A DNA stretch of 64,000 nt from Streptomyces ruber (GTDB taxonomy: Bacteria > Actinomycetota > Actinomycetes > Streptomycetales > Streptomycetaceae). Below the pieces are notes generated by a model. It saw nothing but the letters and a program-made list of their open reading frames with translations, had not been told where the DNA came from and did not search any database. The stretch is taken from positions 1-64,000 of the forward strand of contig NZ_BMQK01000004.1 in NCBI RefSeq assembly GCF_014648075.1, read 5' to 3'. The translations under genes and the position numbers were made by a program. Numbering within the stretch: the stretch's first letter is position 1; each line of letters begins with the position of its first letter. Of this stretch, positions 35,492-44,353 are shown piece by piece.

Positions 35492-35604
35492 GGGTCACGC
35501 CCGGCGCGGCATACGGGGGATGCGGGAGCGCGGGGGCGTACGGAGCGGGGGCGGGCCGTGTCCGGCCCGCCCCCGCTCGGTGCGTACGTGTCGTGTGTCC
35601 GCCG

Positions 35605-36534
35605 TTACTTCACCGCGCCCGCCATCACGCCGGACACGAACTGCCGCTGGAACGCGAAGAACACGATCAGCGGGATCACCATGGAGATGAAGGCGCCCGG
35701 CGCCAGCACGTCGATGTTCGCGCCGAACTGCCGTACCTGCTGCTGCAGGGCGACCGTCAGCGGCTGGGAGCCGGAGTCCGAGAACACCAGGGCGACCAGC
35801 ATGTCGTTCCACACCCACAGGAACTGGAAGATGCCGAGCGACGCGATCGCCGGAGCGGCGAGCGGCATGACGACGGTCAGGAACAGCCGCGCCTCCCCGG
35901 CCCCGTCCAGCCGCGCCGCCTCCAGCAGCTCCCGCGGGATCTCCGCGAAGAAGTTGCGCAACAGGAAGATCGCGAACGGCAGTCCGAAGCCGACGTGGAA
36001 GAGGACGACGCCGATGATGTCGCCGAAGATCCCGAGGGTGCCGAAGAGACTGGACAGCGGGATCAGCGCCACCTGCACCGGCACCACCAGCAGCGCCACG
36101 ACGCCCATGAACCACCAGTCGCGGCCCTTGAAGTCCATCCACGCGAAGGCGTACCCCGCCATCGCGCCGATGACGATGACCAGCAGGGTCGCCGGGACCG
36201 TGATCCAGACGGTGTTGAACAGGGCGCTGGTGACCTGGTCGTTCTTCAGCAGCGACTCGTAACTGGCGGCGGTCAGCTGCGCCGGCGCGCTGAAGACCGT
36301 CCACCAGCCGGAGTCGGCGATGTCCTTCGGGTCGCGGAACGACGAGACCAGCAGGCCGAAGGTGGGCACCAGCCAGAACAGCGCCACCAGGACCAGGAAG
36401 ACGCGCAGCACACCGCCCGCCGCCCGGCCCGCCACCCGCGAGGCGAGGGAGCGTTCGGGGCGTACGGAGGTGTTCGGCGCATCGGTTCCGGCGGGCCCGG
36501 ACGGCCCGCGCGCGGGGGTGTCGAGAGCGGTCAC
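35605..36534 (-). CDS. Sugar ABC transporter permease, MalG-like
   Basis: 309 residues, six membrane helices after a Pro-rich start. The cytoplasmic EAA loop is IPRELLEAARLDGAGEARLFLTVVMPLAAP, the contact with the ATPase. Carbohydrate-importer type (CUT1), inner-membrane half. GTG at 36534 overlaps the stop of the MalF-like gene (GTGA), showing coupling. No ATPase gene is present; Streptomyces CUT1 systems generally share the ATPase MsiK. Confidence 0.92.
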   Translation of the reverse strand: MTALDTPARGPSGPAGTDAPNTSVRPERSLASRVAGRAAGGVLRVFLVLVALFWLVPTFGLLVSSFRDPKDIADSGWWTVFSAPAQLTAASYESLLKNDQVTSALFNTVWITVPATLLVIVIGAMAGYAFAWMDFKGRDWWFMGVVALLVVPVQVALIPLSSLFGTLGIFGDIIGVVLFHVGFGLPFAIFLLRNFFAEIPRELLEAARLDGAGEARLFLTVVMPLAAPAIASLGIFQFLWVWNDMLVALVFSDSGSQPLTVALQQQVRQFGANIDVLAPGAFISMVIPLIVFFAFQRQFVSGVMAGAVK

Positions 36535-37892
36535 CGCTGGCGCTCCTTCCGCAGTCGCCGGATGTTGACCCACATCACCGGCAGGACGAGCAGCAGCAGG
36601 ATCACACCGAGCGCGCTGCCGAGACCGTAGTCGCCCCCGCCGCCGAACGACGACAGGTACAGCTGGAGGGCGAGCACGTTCGCCTCGTCCTGACTGGGCT
36701 GGGGCGCGATGATGTAGACGAGGTCGAAGACCTTCATCACGTTGATCATCAGTGTGACCAGCACGACCGACAGGACCGGTGCCAGCAGCGGCACGGTGAT
36801 CTTCCGGAACACCTGCCACTCGTTGGCGCCGTCCACGCGGGCCGCCTCCAGCAGGTTGCGGTCGACACCCGCGAGCCCCGCCGCGATCAGCACCATCGCG
36901 AAGCCCGCCCACATCCAGACGTAACTGCCGATGATGGCGGGCGTGACCAGGGCCGGGCCCAGCCAGTCGATGCCGTTGTAGGGCGCGGCGAAGTTCGAGC
37001 CCGGCAGTCGCAGCTGCGCCCCGTCGGCCTCGGCGGGCAGGCTGAAGGTGCCGTCGGCGGAGCTGGTCGTGGAGGCGACGACGTTCCCGTTCTTCACCGC
37101 CTCGACCTTGACGCCCTTCAGCGCCTTCTCGCGTTCGTCGATCGCGCCCTTCTCCCCGCCGCCGCCCAGCCGGAAGTCCAGCCAGACGGTGCCGGTGACC
37201 CGGTCGCCTCCGGGGGCCGCGGGCTTCGCGTCCACGGGGTCGCCGGGCAGCCGGTTGGGGGCGATGCCGACCATGGGCAGCATCACGGGGGAGCCCGCCG
37301 ACACGGTGCCGGTCGTCGTGAAGGAGCCCTCGCCGGACGCCTTCAAATCGCTGACCTGGGCGTTCGGCCGGGCCTTCGGATAGACCGACGCGTCGGAGAA
37401 CGTGTCGTGCACCGAGGTGACCACGGCGTTCGCGACGCCCCGGTCCGGGTCCGCCTCGTACACCAGCCGGAAGATGATGCCCGCGGCGAGCATCGAGATC
37501 GCCATCGGCATGAAGACGATCAGCTTGAACGCCGTGCCCCAGCGCACCCGTTCGGTGAGCACGGCGAAGATCAGGCCCAGCGCGGTGACGACCGCGGGGG
37601 CGACGACGACCCAGACCGCCGTGTTGCGCACGGCGGTGAGCGTGGCGTCGTCGGTGAAGACGTCGACGTAGTTGCCGAGCCCGACGAACCCGGAACCGTC
37701 CGCGTCGTACAGGCTGCGCCAGACCGAGTACCCGATCGGGTAGACCACGAGCGAGCCGAGCAGCACCAGGGCGGGCAGCAGGAACAGCACCGCCACCCAC
37801 AGCCGGGTGCCCGTCACGCTCTTGCGCGGGGGGACGGAGGGCGTGGGCAGCGCGCCCGCACCCTCCGTCGACTTCGCAACGGAGTTGGCCAT
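36531..37892 (-). CDS. Sugar ABC transporter permease, MalF-like with large extracellular insertion
   Basis: 453 residues, about 150 more than a usual CUT1 permease. Helices at about 30-55, 82-110 and 120-145 are followed by an insertion (about 147-308) before the next helices; the EAA loop is NLLEAARVDGANEWQVFRKITVPLLAP. The insertion contains KGVKVEAVKNGNVVASTTSSADGTFSL split here as described, a carboxypeptidase-regulatory-like/SdrD-like beta-sandwich pattern, and a GTVWLDFRLGG strand. Its position after helix 3 is the same as the P2 loop of E. coli MalF, which contacts the binding protein. The ATG at 37892 is 10 bp before the binding-protein stop. Confidence 0.9.
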   Translation of the reverse strand: MANSVAKSTEGAGALPTPSVPPRKSVTGTRLWVAVLFLLPALVLLGSLVVYPIGYSVWRSLYDADGSGFVGLGNYVDVFTDDATLTAVRNTAVWVVVAPAVVTALGLIFAVLTERVRWGTAFKLIVFMPMAISMLAAGIIFRLVYEADPDRGVANAVVTSVHDTFSDASVYPKARPNAQVSDLKASGEGSFTTTGTVSAGSPVMLPMVGIAPNRLPGDPVDAKPAAPGGDRVTGTVWLDFRLGGGGEKGAIDEREKALKGVKVEAVKNGNVVASTTSSADGTFSLPAEADGAQLRLPGSNFAAPYNGIDWLGPALVTPAIIGSYVWMWAGFAMVLIAAGLAGVDRNLLEAARVDGANEWQVFRKITVPLLAPVLSVVLVTLMINVMKVFDLVYIIAPQPSQDEANVLALQLYLSSFGGGGDYGLGSALGVILLLLVLPVMWVNIRRLRKERQR

Positions 37893-37901
37893 CCCGAGCC
37901 G

Positions 37902-39323
37902 TCAGTTCTTCCCGTACGCCTTCGCCGCGTCGGCCTCCAGCTGTCGCTGGGCGCCCGCCACGTCGCCGGGGTTGCGCAGGAAGTCCTGCAGGTCCTTCCA
38001 CATGCCGATGCCCTGGGTGCCGCCGAAGGCCGCCGGGGCCTGGTCGGACATGTCGAAGCGGAAGTCGTCGCCCGCCGCGAGCAGCGCCTCGGCGATGTCC
38101 CGGGTGACGTCGTCCCGGTACGATCCCATGTCCATCTCCTTGTTGGGGGAGATGAAGCCGCCCTGCGCCGCCCAGATCTCGGCCGCGTCGGTGGAGGCGA
38201 GGAACGTCAGGAGCGCCTTCGCGCCCTCGTTGTCCTCCAGCGCCACCGCCACGTCGCCGCCGCTGACCACCGGGGAGCTGTCGCCGACGGCGGGGAACGG
38301 GAACACCTTGGCGTCCGTGCCGATCTTCGCGTCCGTGTCGGCGTTGATGTTCGCGGTCACGAAGTCGCCCTCGAAGACCATCGCCGCCGGGGCGTCACCG
38401 GAGAACGTCTGCGTGACCGACTTCGGGAACTCCGTGCCCAGCGCGCCCTTGCGGCCGCCCGCGAGGAGCTCGTCCTTGCCCCACAGCTCGCCCAGCGTGG
38501 TCAGGGCGTCCTTCACGGACGGGTCCGTCCACTTGATCTCGTGCTTGGCCAGCTGGTCGTACTTCTCCGGGCCCGCCTGCGAGAGGTAGACGTTCTCGAA
38601 CCAGTCGGTGAGCGTCCAGCCGTCCGCGCCGCCGACGGAGACGGCCGGGTAGCCCGCGTCGGACACCGTCTGCGCGGTCTGCACGAACTCGTCCCAGGTC
38701 TTGGGCTCCTCGGTGATGCCGGCCGCCTCGTAGGCCTCGGTGTTGTACCAGACCAGCGACTTGTTCGCGGCCTTCACGTACGCGCCGTACTGCGTGCCGT
38801 CGACCGCGCCGAGGTCCTGCCACCCCTGGGAGAAGTTCTTCTTCAGCTGCGCCTCGGCCTCCGCGCCGATCGGCTTCAGCCAGCCGCTCTCGGCGAACTG
38901 GCGCAACACGCCGACCTGCGGCAGGAACGCGACGTCCGGCGGCTGGCCGCCCTGGATCTTGGTACCGAGGAAGGTCGAGGTGTTGTTCCCGGTCGGCACG
39001 AAGGCGACCTCCGCGCCCGTGCGCTTCTCGAACTCGTCGAGGACCTTGGTGAAGTTCTCCTGCTCCGCGCCCGTCCAGACGGCCGCGACCTCGAGCTTCT
39101 GCCCGTCCAGCTTGGGCAGTTGCACGGTGACCCTGGCCTCGCCGCCGCCGCCCGAACCGGTCCCGTCGTCACCGTCGTCCCCGCCACCGCAGGCGGTGAG
39201 GGAGACGCCGAGGACTCCGGCGGCGAGTGCCGCGACGGCCCTCCCGGCTCTGGCCCTGGTGTTGTGCGAGGTGGTGCGTGGCGTGTTTCTGGGCCACTTG
39301 CGTGTACGAAGAGTGCTGCGCAT
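37902..39323 (-). CDS. Extracellular sugar-binding lipoprotein
   Basis: 473 residues. A basic, long signal sequence (about 40 residues, containing twin-Arg-like runs) ends in a lipobox GVLGVSLTACGGG, then a Gly/Asp-rich linker and an ABC type-1 solute-binding fold (VDGTQYGAYVKAANKSLVWYN, YPAVSVGGADGWTLTDWFENVY). It should deliver a sugar to the MalF/MalG-like permeases encoded downstream. Substrate not deducible. The ATG at 39323 is the first start giving a plausible signal peptide. Confidence 0.92.
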   Translation of the reverse strand: MRSTLRTRKWPRNTPRTTSHNTRARAGRAVAALAAGVLGVSLTACGGGDDGDDGTGSGGGGEARVTVQLPKLDGQKLEVAAVWTGAEQENFTKVLDEFEKRTGAEVAFVPTGNNTSTFLGTKIQGGQPPDVAFLPQVGVLRQFAESGWLKPIGAEAEAQLKKNFSQGWQDLGAVDGTQYGAYVKAANKSLVWYNTEAYEAAGITEEPKTWDEFVQTAQTVSDAGYPAVSVGGADGWTLTDWFENVYLSQAGPEKYDQLAKHEIKWTDPSVKDALTTLGELWGKDELLAGGRKGALGTEFPKSVTQTFSGDAPAAMVFEGDFVTANINADTDAKIGTDAKVFPFPAVGDSSPVVSGGDVAVALEDNEGAKALLTFLASTDAAEIWAAQGGFISPNKEMDMGSYRDDVTRDIAEALLAAGDDFRFDMSDQAPAAFGGTQGIGMWKDLQDFLRNPGDVAGAQRQLEADAAKAYGKN

Positions 39324-39487
39324 CACTGCCCCGTTCTGCGTTCCGCGTTGAACGTCCGAGCGGCTGTCCCGTCGCTCTGGTCTACGCCGCGTCACCGGCA
39401 GCGGCAAGGGCGTCTGCGGCCTCCGTTCCAAGATCGTAATCGGCTCGTGACGTGGAGCGGGAGGAGGTGTGGGCGCTCGCACACGAG

Positions 39488-39519
39488 GTGCGCACACACG
39501 GCGCACACACACGCGCGCG
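39488..39519. other. Alternating purine-pyrimidine tract
   Basis: GTGCGCACACAC and GCACACACACGCGCGCG, separated by a few bases, alternate purine and pyrimidine almost perfectly, just downstream of the FHA/ATPase gene stop. Such tracts can adopt Z-DNA; functional meaning unknown. Confidence 0.45.
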
Positions 39520-39524
39520 GGCGC

Positions 39525-42500
39525 TCAGAGCAGAGAGGGCACCTCCTTGGCGGCGACGGAGCGGGCCGCGCGGTCCAGGGCGCTGGCCAGCAGCGCCAGA
39601 TCCGTGGGGCCGTTGCCCAGCTCACGCACGGGGCGGCGGGCGGGGGGATCGCCCATGCGGGCCCACTCCAGGGGGACGACCGTGGGCCGGAGCGTGGCCG
39701 TACGCGGGATACGGCCGGTGACGCGGCCCGCCTGAAAGGGGATGGTGCGACCGGTGGGGTCGGTGACGGGATCGGCGCCGGGAGCGGTGGTGGGGGCGGT
39801 GGTGGGAGAGGTGACGGGAGCCGTGCCGTCCGTGACGGTCAGACGGCCGCGCCCCGCCGCCGGTTCGTCCGGGCCGGGAGCGGGGGCGTCGAGCGTGACG
39901 CGGAGGGTGGCGGCGCGGGCGAGAACCGTCTCGGCCGTACGGGCGCCGCCCGCCGTGGCGGCGACGAGGTGCACGCCGAGCCGGGCGCCCTCCCGGGCGG
40001 CGGCCTCCAGGGCGCGTACGACGGAGCCGGCGGCCGGACGGCCCGGGGCGCCCAGCGGCGGGGAGAGCAGCGTGTCCAGGTCGTCGACGATCAATACCAG
40101 GCGGGCGAGCGGCGGGCCGGGCTCCGGACGCTCCCGGCCCGCGGCGGGACGCAGGCGGATCGTGGCGGTGGACGGGGCGTCGGGCTCCGCGGCGCCGGCC
40201 GGGAGGACCGGTCCGGCCGGCGGCGCCGTCCCCGTGGACGCACCGCGCGGCGTCGCCGTGCTCGTGCCTGTGCCTGGGCCCGGGTTCGGGCTCGTGCCCG
40301 TGCCCGTGCCTGTGCTCGTGCCCGGACCCGCGGCCCTGCCCGGCCCTCTGCCGGTGGCCGCGCGCTGGCCGACGAGACGGTCGGACACCTCGCGGTTCGT
40401 GTGCCACTCCACGAAGTCGAGACGGCCGAGCAGCTCGGCACGGCGCTTGAGCTCGGCGCTCAGGGACTGGGCGAACTCCCGCATACGGACCGGGTCGGTG
40501 GCCGTGAGGTGGGTGCCCACGTGGGGGAGGTCGGTGCAGGCGCCCAGCCCGTCGCCGGGGAGCCGGCCGGTGCCGTCCCGGCCGTCCACCAGGGTGATGC
40601 CGAGCCGGCCGGGGCGCTCGGCGGCGGCGAGCGAGGCGGCGACGGAGCGCAGCAGCTCCGTACGGCCGCTGCCGGGCGGGCCTTCGATCAGCAGATGCGG
40701 GCCGTCGGCGACGAGGTCCGCGCAGACGGGACCGCGCGGGCCGGCGCCGAGCACGGCCCGGGCCCGCCCGCCGACGGCCGAGGCGTCGTCGGCCGCGTCG
40801 GCCCAGCGGGCCAGCAGGGACGCCGGGGTGGCCCGGGCCAGCCCCAGCTCGTCCAGCAGACGCGCGGACTGGGGCAACGGGGCCGACACGCGCGCGTGCC
40901 GCTCGCCCACGGCGCCGCCCGCCCGCAGCGGTGCCAGTGCCCGCGCGAACCGTTCGGCCCACTCCGCCGAGACCGCGTCGACGGCGGCGACGGTGCCGGG
41001 GGTGACCGGGCCGGACGTGCCCGGAGCACCCGCAGAGCCCGGAGCACCTGGAGCACCCGCGGAGCCCCGAGCACCCGGAGCACCCGCAGAGCCCCGAGCG
41101 TCCGGCCTGCCGGTGCGGGCGTGTCCGGGGGCGTCGGCGGGCGGGCGGGCCGTCAGGCCGACGTGCGTGGGGCTCGTGCGCCCGGTGTCCGTCCGGGGCA
41201 CGGACCGGGGCCGGGGGACGGCGGTGGAACCGCTCCCGGGATCGGGCCGGTCACGGTCCGCTCGGGGTGCGCGGAGCTCGCGGTCCTCGCGGTCCTCGTG
41301 GCGCTCGTGGCGCTCGTGCGGGGCGCGTCGGTCGCGCGGATCGCGGTGGTCGCCGCCCGGCCGGGTGGGGTTCGTCGAGCCGGCCGGCCCGTGGGCGGCG
41401 GTCCGCGCGGGCGCCTGGCCGTCGGCGTCCGCGGCGCGCGCGTGGCCGTCGGGCCCGGTGTGCCGGGGCGCCGCCGCCGCGCTCGTGTCCCGCGCCGTGG
41501 GCCGGGCCGGGGGGACCCGCATCAGCCGCAGGGCCGTGGCGACGTCCCCGCTGAGCAGCGCCACGGCCCCGCACGCGCGGAACACCGGCGAGGCCGCGCA
41601 CGCGGCCTCGTACGTCTCCGTCACCGGCGACGCGGGCGACGCGGCGTCCGTCTCGGCGAGGCAGATCACGTGGATGCCCGCCACGGGACCGTCCAGCGCC
41701 AGCCGCGCGACGGCCTCCCGGACATCGGCGCCACCGGGGTCCCCGTCCACCAGCACCACGGTGTACGGCCCGGCGGACGCGGGCGTGACAGCACCGCGGG
41801 CACCGGGCGCCCCCTCCTGGTGCGTGCCGTCGGCGGGACCCGTGTCGGCGAGGTGGTCCTCCAGGCGCCGCAGGAGCTCGTCCGTGCGGGCCGTGGCCTG
41901 CTCGTGGTCGTACGCCAGCAGGAGACGGCAGTCCTGGCCGTGACCGGGGCGGACGTGGGGGAGCCAGCCGAACCAGGCCCACTCGGCCGTGCGCTCGTCC
42001 ACGGGACGCGACCGGTCCGCGCTGATCAGTACCAGTTCCAGGGTGTCGGGGGAGTGCAGCGCGGCGAGCTGCGCGACGACCGCGCGGGCCAGACCCGTCA
42101 GCCGCGCGCGCGGACCGGCGAGTCCCAGGGCGCCGACCTCGCGCAGCCCGGTCGTCACCGGCACCGCGGGCAGCACCCCCGTGCCGTCGGGTGCCGTGCG
42201 GTCGGCCGTGCCGAGCCGTACCGTCAGCAGCTCCGGGTGGCCGGGCGTCCGCTCCCAGAGCCGGGGGCCCGGGCCGAGCGCCGTGAGCAGCAGGGCCGCC
42301 GGGTCCGGCCAGGTCTCGGGGGCTCCCGCGGAGACCGGGGGGCGCGGGGCGAGGTCTTCGGCCGCGTCGTCCACGTCGTCCACGTCGTACGGATCGCGGT
42401 CGTCGGCCGTCCGGTCGCCGCGCCCGCCGGTCAGCCGCCGAGCCCAGGCGGTGAACCCGCCGCGCCTGCGGGGCTCACGGGGGGCGTCGGTGCCCCGCAG

Positions 42501-43724
42501 GGGCGTGCCCTTCCGGGTGCCGCCCGGGCCGGGGACGCCGCCCTCGGTCCCGTACCCGCCACCGGTGCCGCCGGGAGCCGCCGAGCCGGTGCCGCCGTCG
42601 GTGCCCGTACGCCCCTTCCCGCCGGCCTCCGGCGTGCTGCCTCCGCTGCCGCTCCGGGGCGCGCTTCGGCCCGGTACGACGGCCCCGTGCCCGGTCGCGT
42701 GCCCGCACGCGCCGGTGGCGGCCCCGGGAGCCGGAGCCGGGGCACCGGAGGCCGTGCGCGCCCCGCTGCCGCCCCCGGCGGCGTGCCCGTCGTCGCCCTC
42801 CGCGCGCGCGTGGGGCACCGCACCCGTCGTCGCCGCGGAACCGCCCGCGCCACCCTGACCCGGGACACCCGCCCCCGCCGCCACCGAGCCGGTGGCTGCC
42901 CGGGTGCCCCCGTCCGAAGCGGGCGCCGTTCCGGCCTGTGCGGGCAGCCGCGGCGACACCTTCGGCTCTTTCGGCTCGGCCGTCACCCCCACCGACGAAC
43001 CGCGGGCGTCGGGAACGTCCTCCCCCTCACAGGAGCCACCTCGCGGCACCACCCGCACGTGTCCTTCGCCGTCGGGCGTCGTGTCCAGCACGCGCGCGGC
43101 CCCGGGCGGCGCCAGCCGGAGCGCGGACTCGCCGATCCGCAGCAGTGACCCCGCCGGGAAGCGCACCGGCCGGTCGTCCACGCGCGTGCCGTCGAGCTCG
43201 GTGCCGTTGGTGGAGCCGTTGTCGGCGACCCAGACGCGGCCGTCGTCGACGACGATCACCGTGCAGTGGAAGCGGGACACGTCCGGATCGTCGAGGGGGA
43301 CGTCGGCGTCGGCGGAGCGGCCGACGTCGATCCTGCCGCCGTGCAGGAAATGCACGCCGCCCGCGTCCGGGCCGGCCACCACGTGCAGCCGGGGCGCGGA
43401 CTCGTCCACCTCGGGGCCCGGCTCGGCGGGCGCGCCCAGGGACAGCACGGCGCCGTCGGTCAGCGGCGGTTCGCCGAGGGTGCAGCGCTGTGCGTCCAGC
43501 CGCTCCGCTCCCGCGTAGAGCACGACCGGCCCCGTCCCGGACTCGCGGCCCCTCTCGGGCGGTACGGCGCCCGCTCCTCCCCCGACCGCCGCCGCGAGGC
43601 CCGGAGCCACCGCGGCCAGCGCGGTCCCCGACGGTGCCGTCACCAGGACATCGCAGGCCGTGGTGTGCCCCCGCGCCTCCGAGGGCTGCCCCAGCGGGTC
43701 TACGACGGTCAGCCGGATCTGCAT
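39525..43724 (-). CDS. FHA-domain EssC/EccC-like FtsK/SpoIIIE ATPase
   Basis: 1399 residues from the ATG at 43724 (MQIRLTVVDPLGQ). An FHA domain at about 125-195 has the phosphothreonine-binding pattern IDVGRSADADVPLDDPDVSRFHC and DNGSTNGTELDG. A long Ala/Gly/Pro linker follows. Residues about 480-690 match the architecture of EssC/EccC type VII secretion ATPases (GPRLWERTPGHPELLTVRLG, WAWFGWLPHV) but without Walker A. A collagen-like linker (GAPGARGSAGAPGAPGSAG, about 875-905) leads to a second ATPase region with Walker A IEGPPGSGRTELLRS (about 1012) and Walker B LVLIVDDLDTLL (about 1210), interrupted by a Gly/Thr/Pro insert. No Esx substrate genes lie nearby. Confidence 0.86.
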   Translation of the reverse strand: MQIRLTVVDPLGQPSEARGHTTACDVLVTAPSGTALAAVAPGLAAAVGGGAGAVPPERGRESGTGPVVLYAGAERLDAQRCTLGEPPLTDGAVLSLGAPAEPGPEVDESAPRLHVVAGPDAGGVHFLHGGRIDVGRSADADVPLDDPDVSRFHCTVIVVDDGRVWVADNGSTNGTELDGTRVDDRPVRFPAGSLLRIGESALRLAPPGAARVLDTTPDGEGHVRVVPRGGSCEGEDVPDARGSSVGVTAEPKEPKVSPRLPAQAGTAPASDGGTRAATGSVAAGAGVPGQGGAGGSAATTGAVPHARAEGDDGHAAGGGSGARTASGAPAPAPGAATGACGHATGHGAVVPGRSAPRSGSGGSTPEAGGKGRTGTDGGTGSAAPGGTGGGYGTEGGVPGPGGTRKGTPLRGTDAPREPRRRGGFTAWARRLTGGRGDRTADDRDPYDVDDVDDAAEDLAPRPPVSAGAPETWPDPAALLLTALGPGPRLWERTPGHPELLTVRLGTADRTAPDGTGVLPAVPVTTGLREVGALGLAGPRARLTGLARAVVAQLAALHSPDTLELVLISADRSRPVDERTAEWAWFGWLPHVRPGHGQDCRLLLAYDHEQATARTDELLRRLEDHLADTGPADGTHQEGAPGARGAVTPASAGPYTVVLVDGDPGGADVREAVARLALDGPVAGIHVICLAETDAASPASPVTETYEAACAASPVFRACGAVALLSGDVATALRLMRVPPARPTARDTSAAAAPRHTGPDGHARAADADGQAPARTAAHGPAGSTNPTRPGGDHRDPRDRRAPHERHERHEDREDRELRAPRADRDRPDPGSGSTAVPRPRSVPRTDTGRTSPTHVGLTARPPADAPGHARTGRPDARGSAGAPGARGSAGAPGAPGSAGAPGTSGPVTPGTVAAVDAVSAEWAERFARALAPLRAGGAVGERHARVSAPLPQSARLLDELGLARATPASLLARWADAADDASAVGGRARAVLGAGPRGPVCADLVADGPHLLIEGPPGSGRTELLRSVAASLAAAERPGRLGITLVDGRDGTGRLPGDGLGACTDLPHVGTHLTATDPVRMREFAQSLSAELKRRAELLGRLDFVEWHTNREVSDRLVGQRAATGRGPGRAAGPGTSTGTGTGTSPNPGPGTGTSTATPRGASTGTAPPAGPVLPAGAAEPDAPSTATIRLRPAAGRERPEPGPPLARLVLIVDDLDTLLSPPLGAPGRPAAGSVVRALEAAAREGARLGVHLVAATAGGARTAETVLARAATLRVTLDAPAPGPDEPAAGRGRLTVTDGTAPVTSPTTAPTTAPGADPVTDPTGRTIPFQAGRVTGRIPRTATLRPTVVPLEWARMGDPPARRPVRELGNGPTDLALLASALDRAARSVAAKEVPSLL

Positions 43725-44353
43725 CGCCGTCAGCGGTCCCTTCCGCGCGGGCGCCCGGAGACGGAGACGGGGACGAGCCTGCGCGGTCCCCACCGCAGAC
43801 TTCCCCCACCGCACACGGGCACGTCGGCCAGTATCAGTAGGCATCCTCGCACCTGCCGCTGACAACACGCCCGCCTCCCAACGGCAAGTGATCTTGATTG
43901 GTCGGCTCTGCCCGCAAAAGTGCCTGACCAGTGCGCGACAGTTGTCCGATTGGGATCGGTCGCGTCCGGATCGGGCAACCAACCGCCCGAGTCCGGCGTC
44001 TTTCCCGCGCGGAAGCCCTCGCAGGCCGTGGCCCAGGCCCTCGCGAAGGGAGCGAGCGGCGCCCGGCACCGGGCCGGGCGGCCGGATCCATGCCACGTGT
44101 ACAGGGCGCGGGATCTGTAAAGAATGGCGAACGGCCATGGCGAGGCATACGTAAAGGCAGGCATCGCGCACACGGCACGCACAGGGTGTGCCCGGCCGCC
44201 CGGCCGACCCGCCCGGGCACCGGGAGCGAACCGGCCGGTCTCGTACACGGCGGCACTACAGTGGGTCGGAAACACACGTCGAACACACGCCGGAACCCCA
44301 GGGCGCCGGCGAGGACCACGGACCAGGCAAGCAAGCAGCAGGGAGCGCATGAC
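43725..44353. other. Divergent intergenic region FHA-ATPase / pkaA
   Basis: 629 bp without a credible gene, unusually long here. It should contain promoters for both the FHA-ATPase (minus) and kinase (plus) genes. Left part includes AT-richer ATCTTGATTGG and ATTGGGATCGG; right part includes ATCTGTAAAGAATGG and the short repeat ATGGCGA (44124 and 44137 regions). CACTACAGTGGG around 44255 might be a -10 region (TACAGT) for the kinase; weak. Confidence 0.45.

Noticed and set aside
37407..43148. Very long open frame (1913 codons) on the plus strand opposite the sugar importer and FHA-ATPase
   Set aside because: It is complementary to recognised genes, its translation is Arg/Gly/Pro noise, and it arises from the GC-rich third-position bias.
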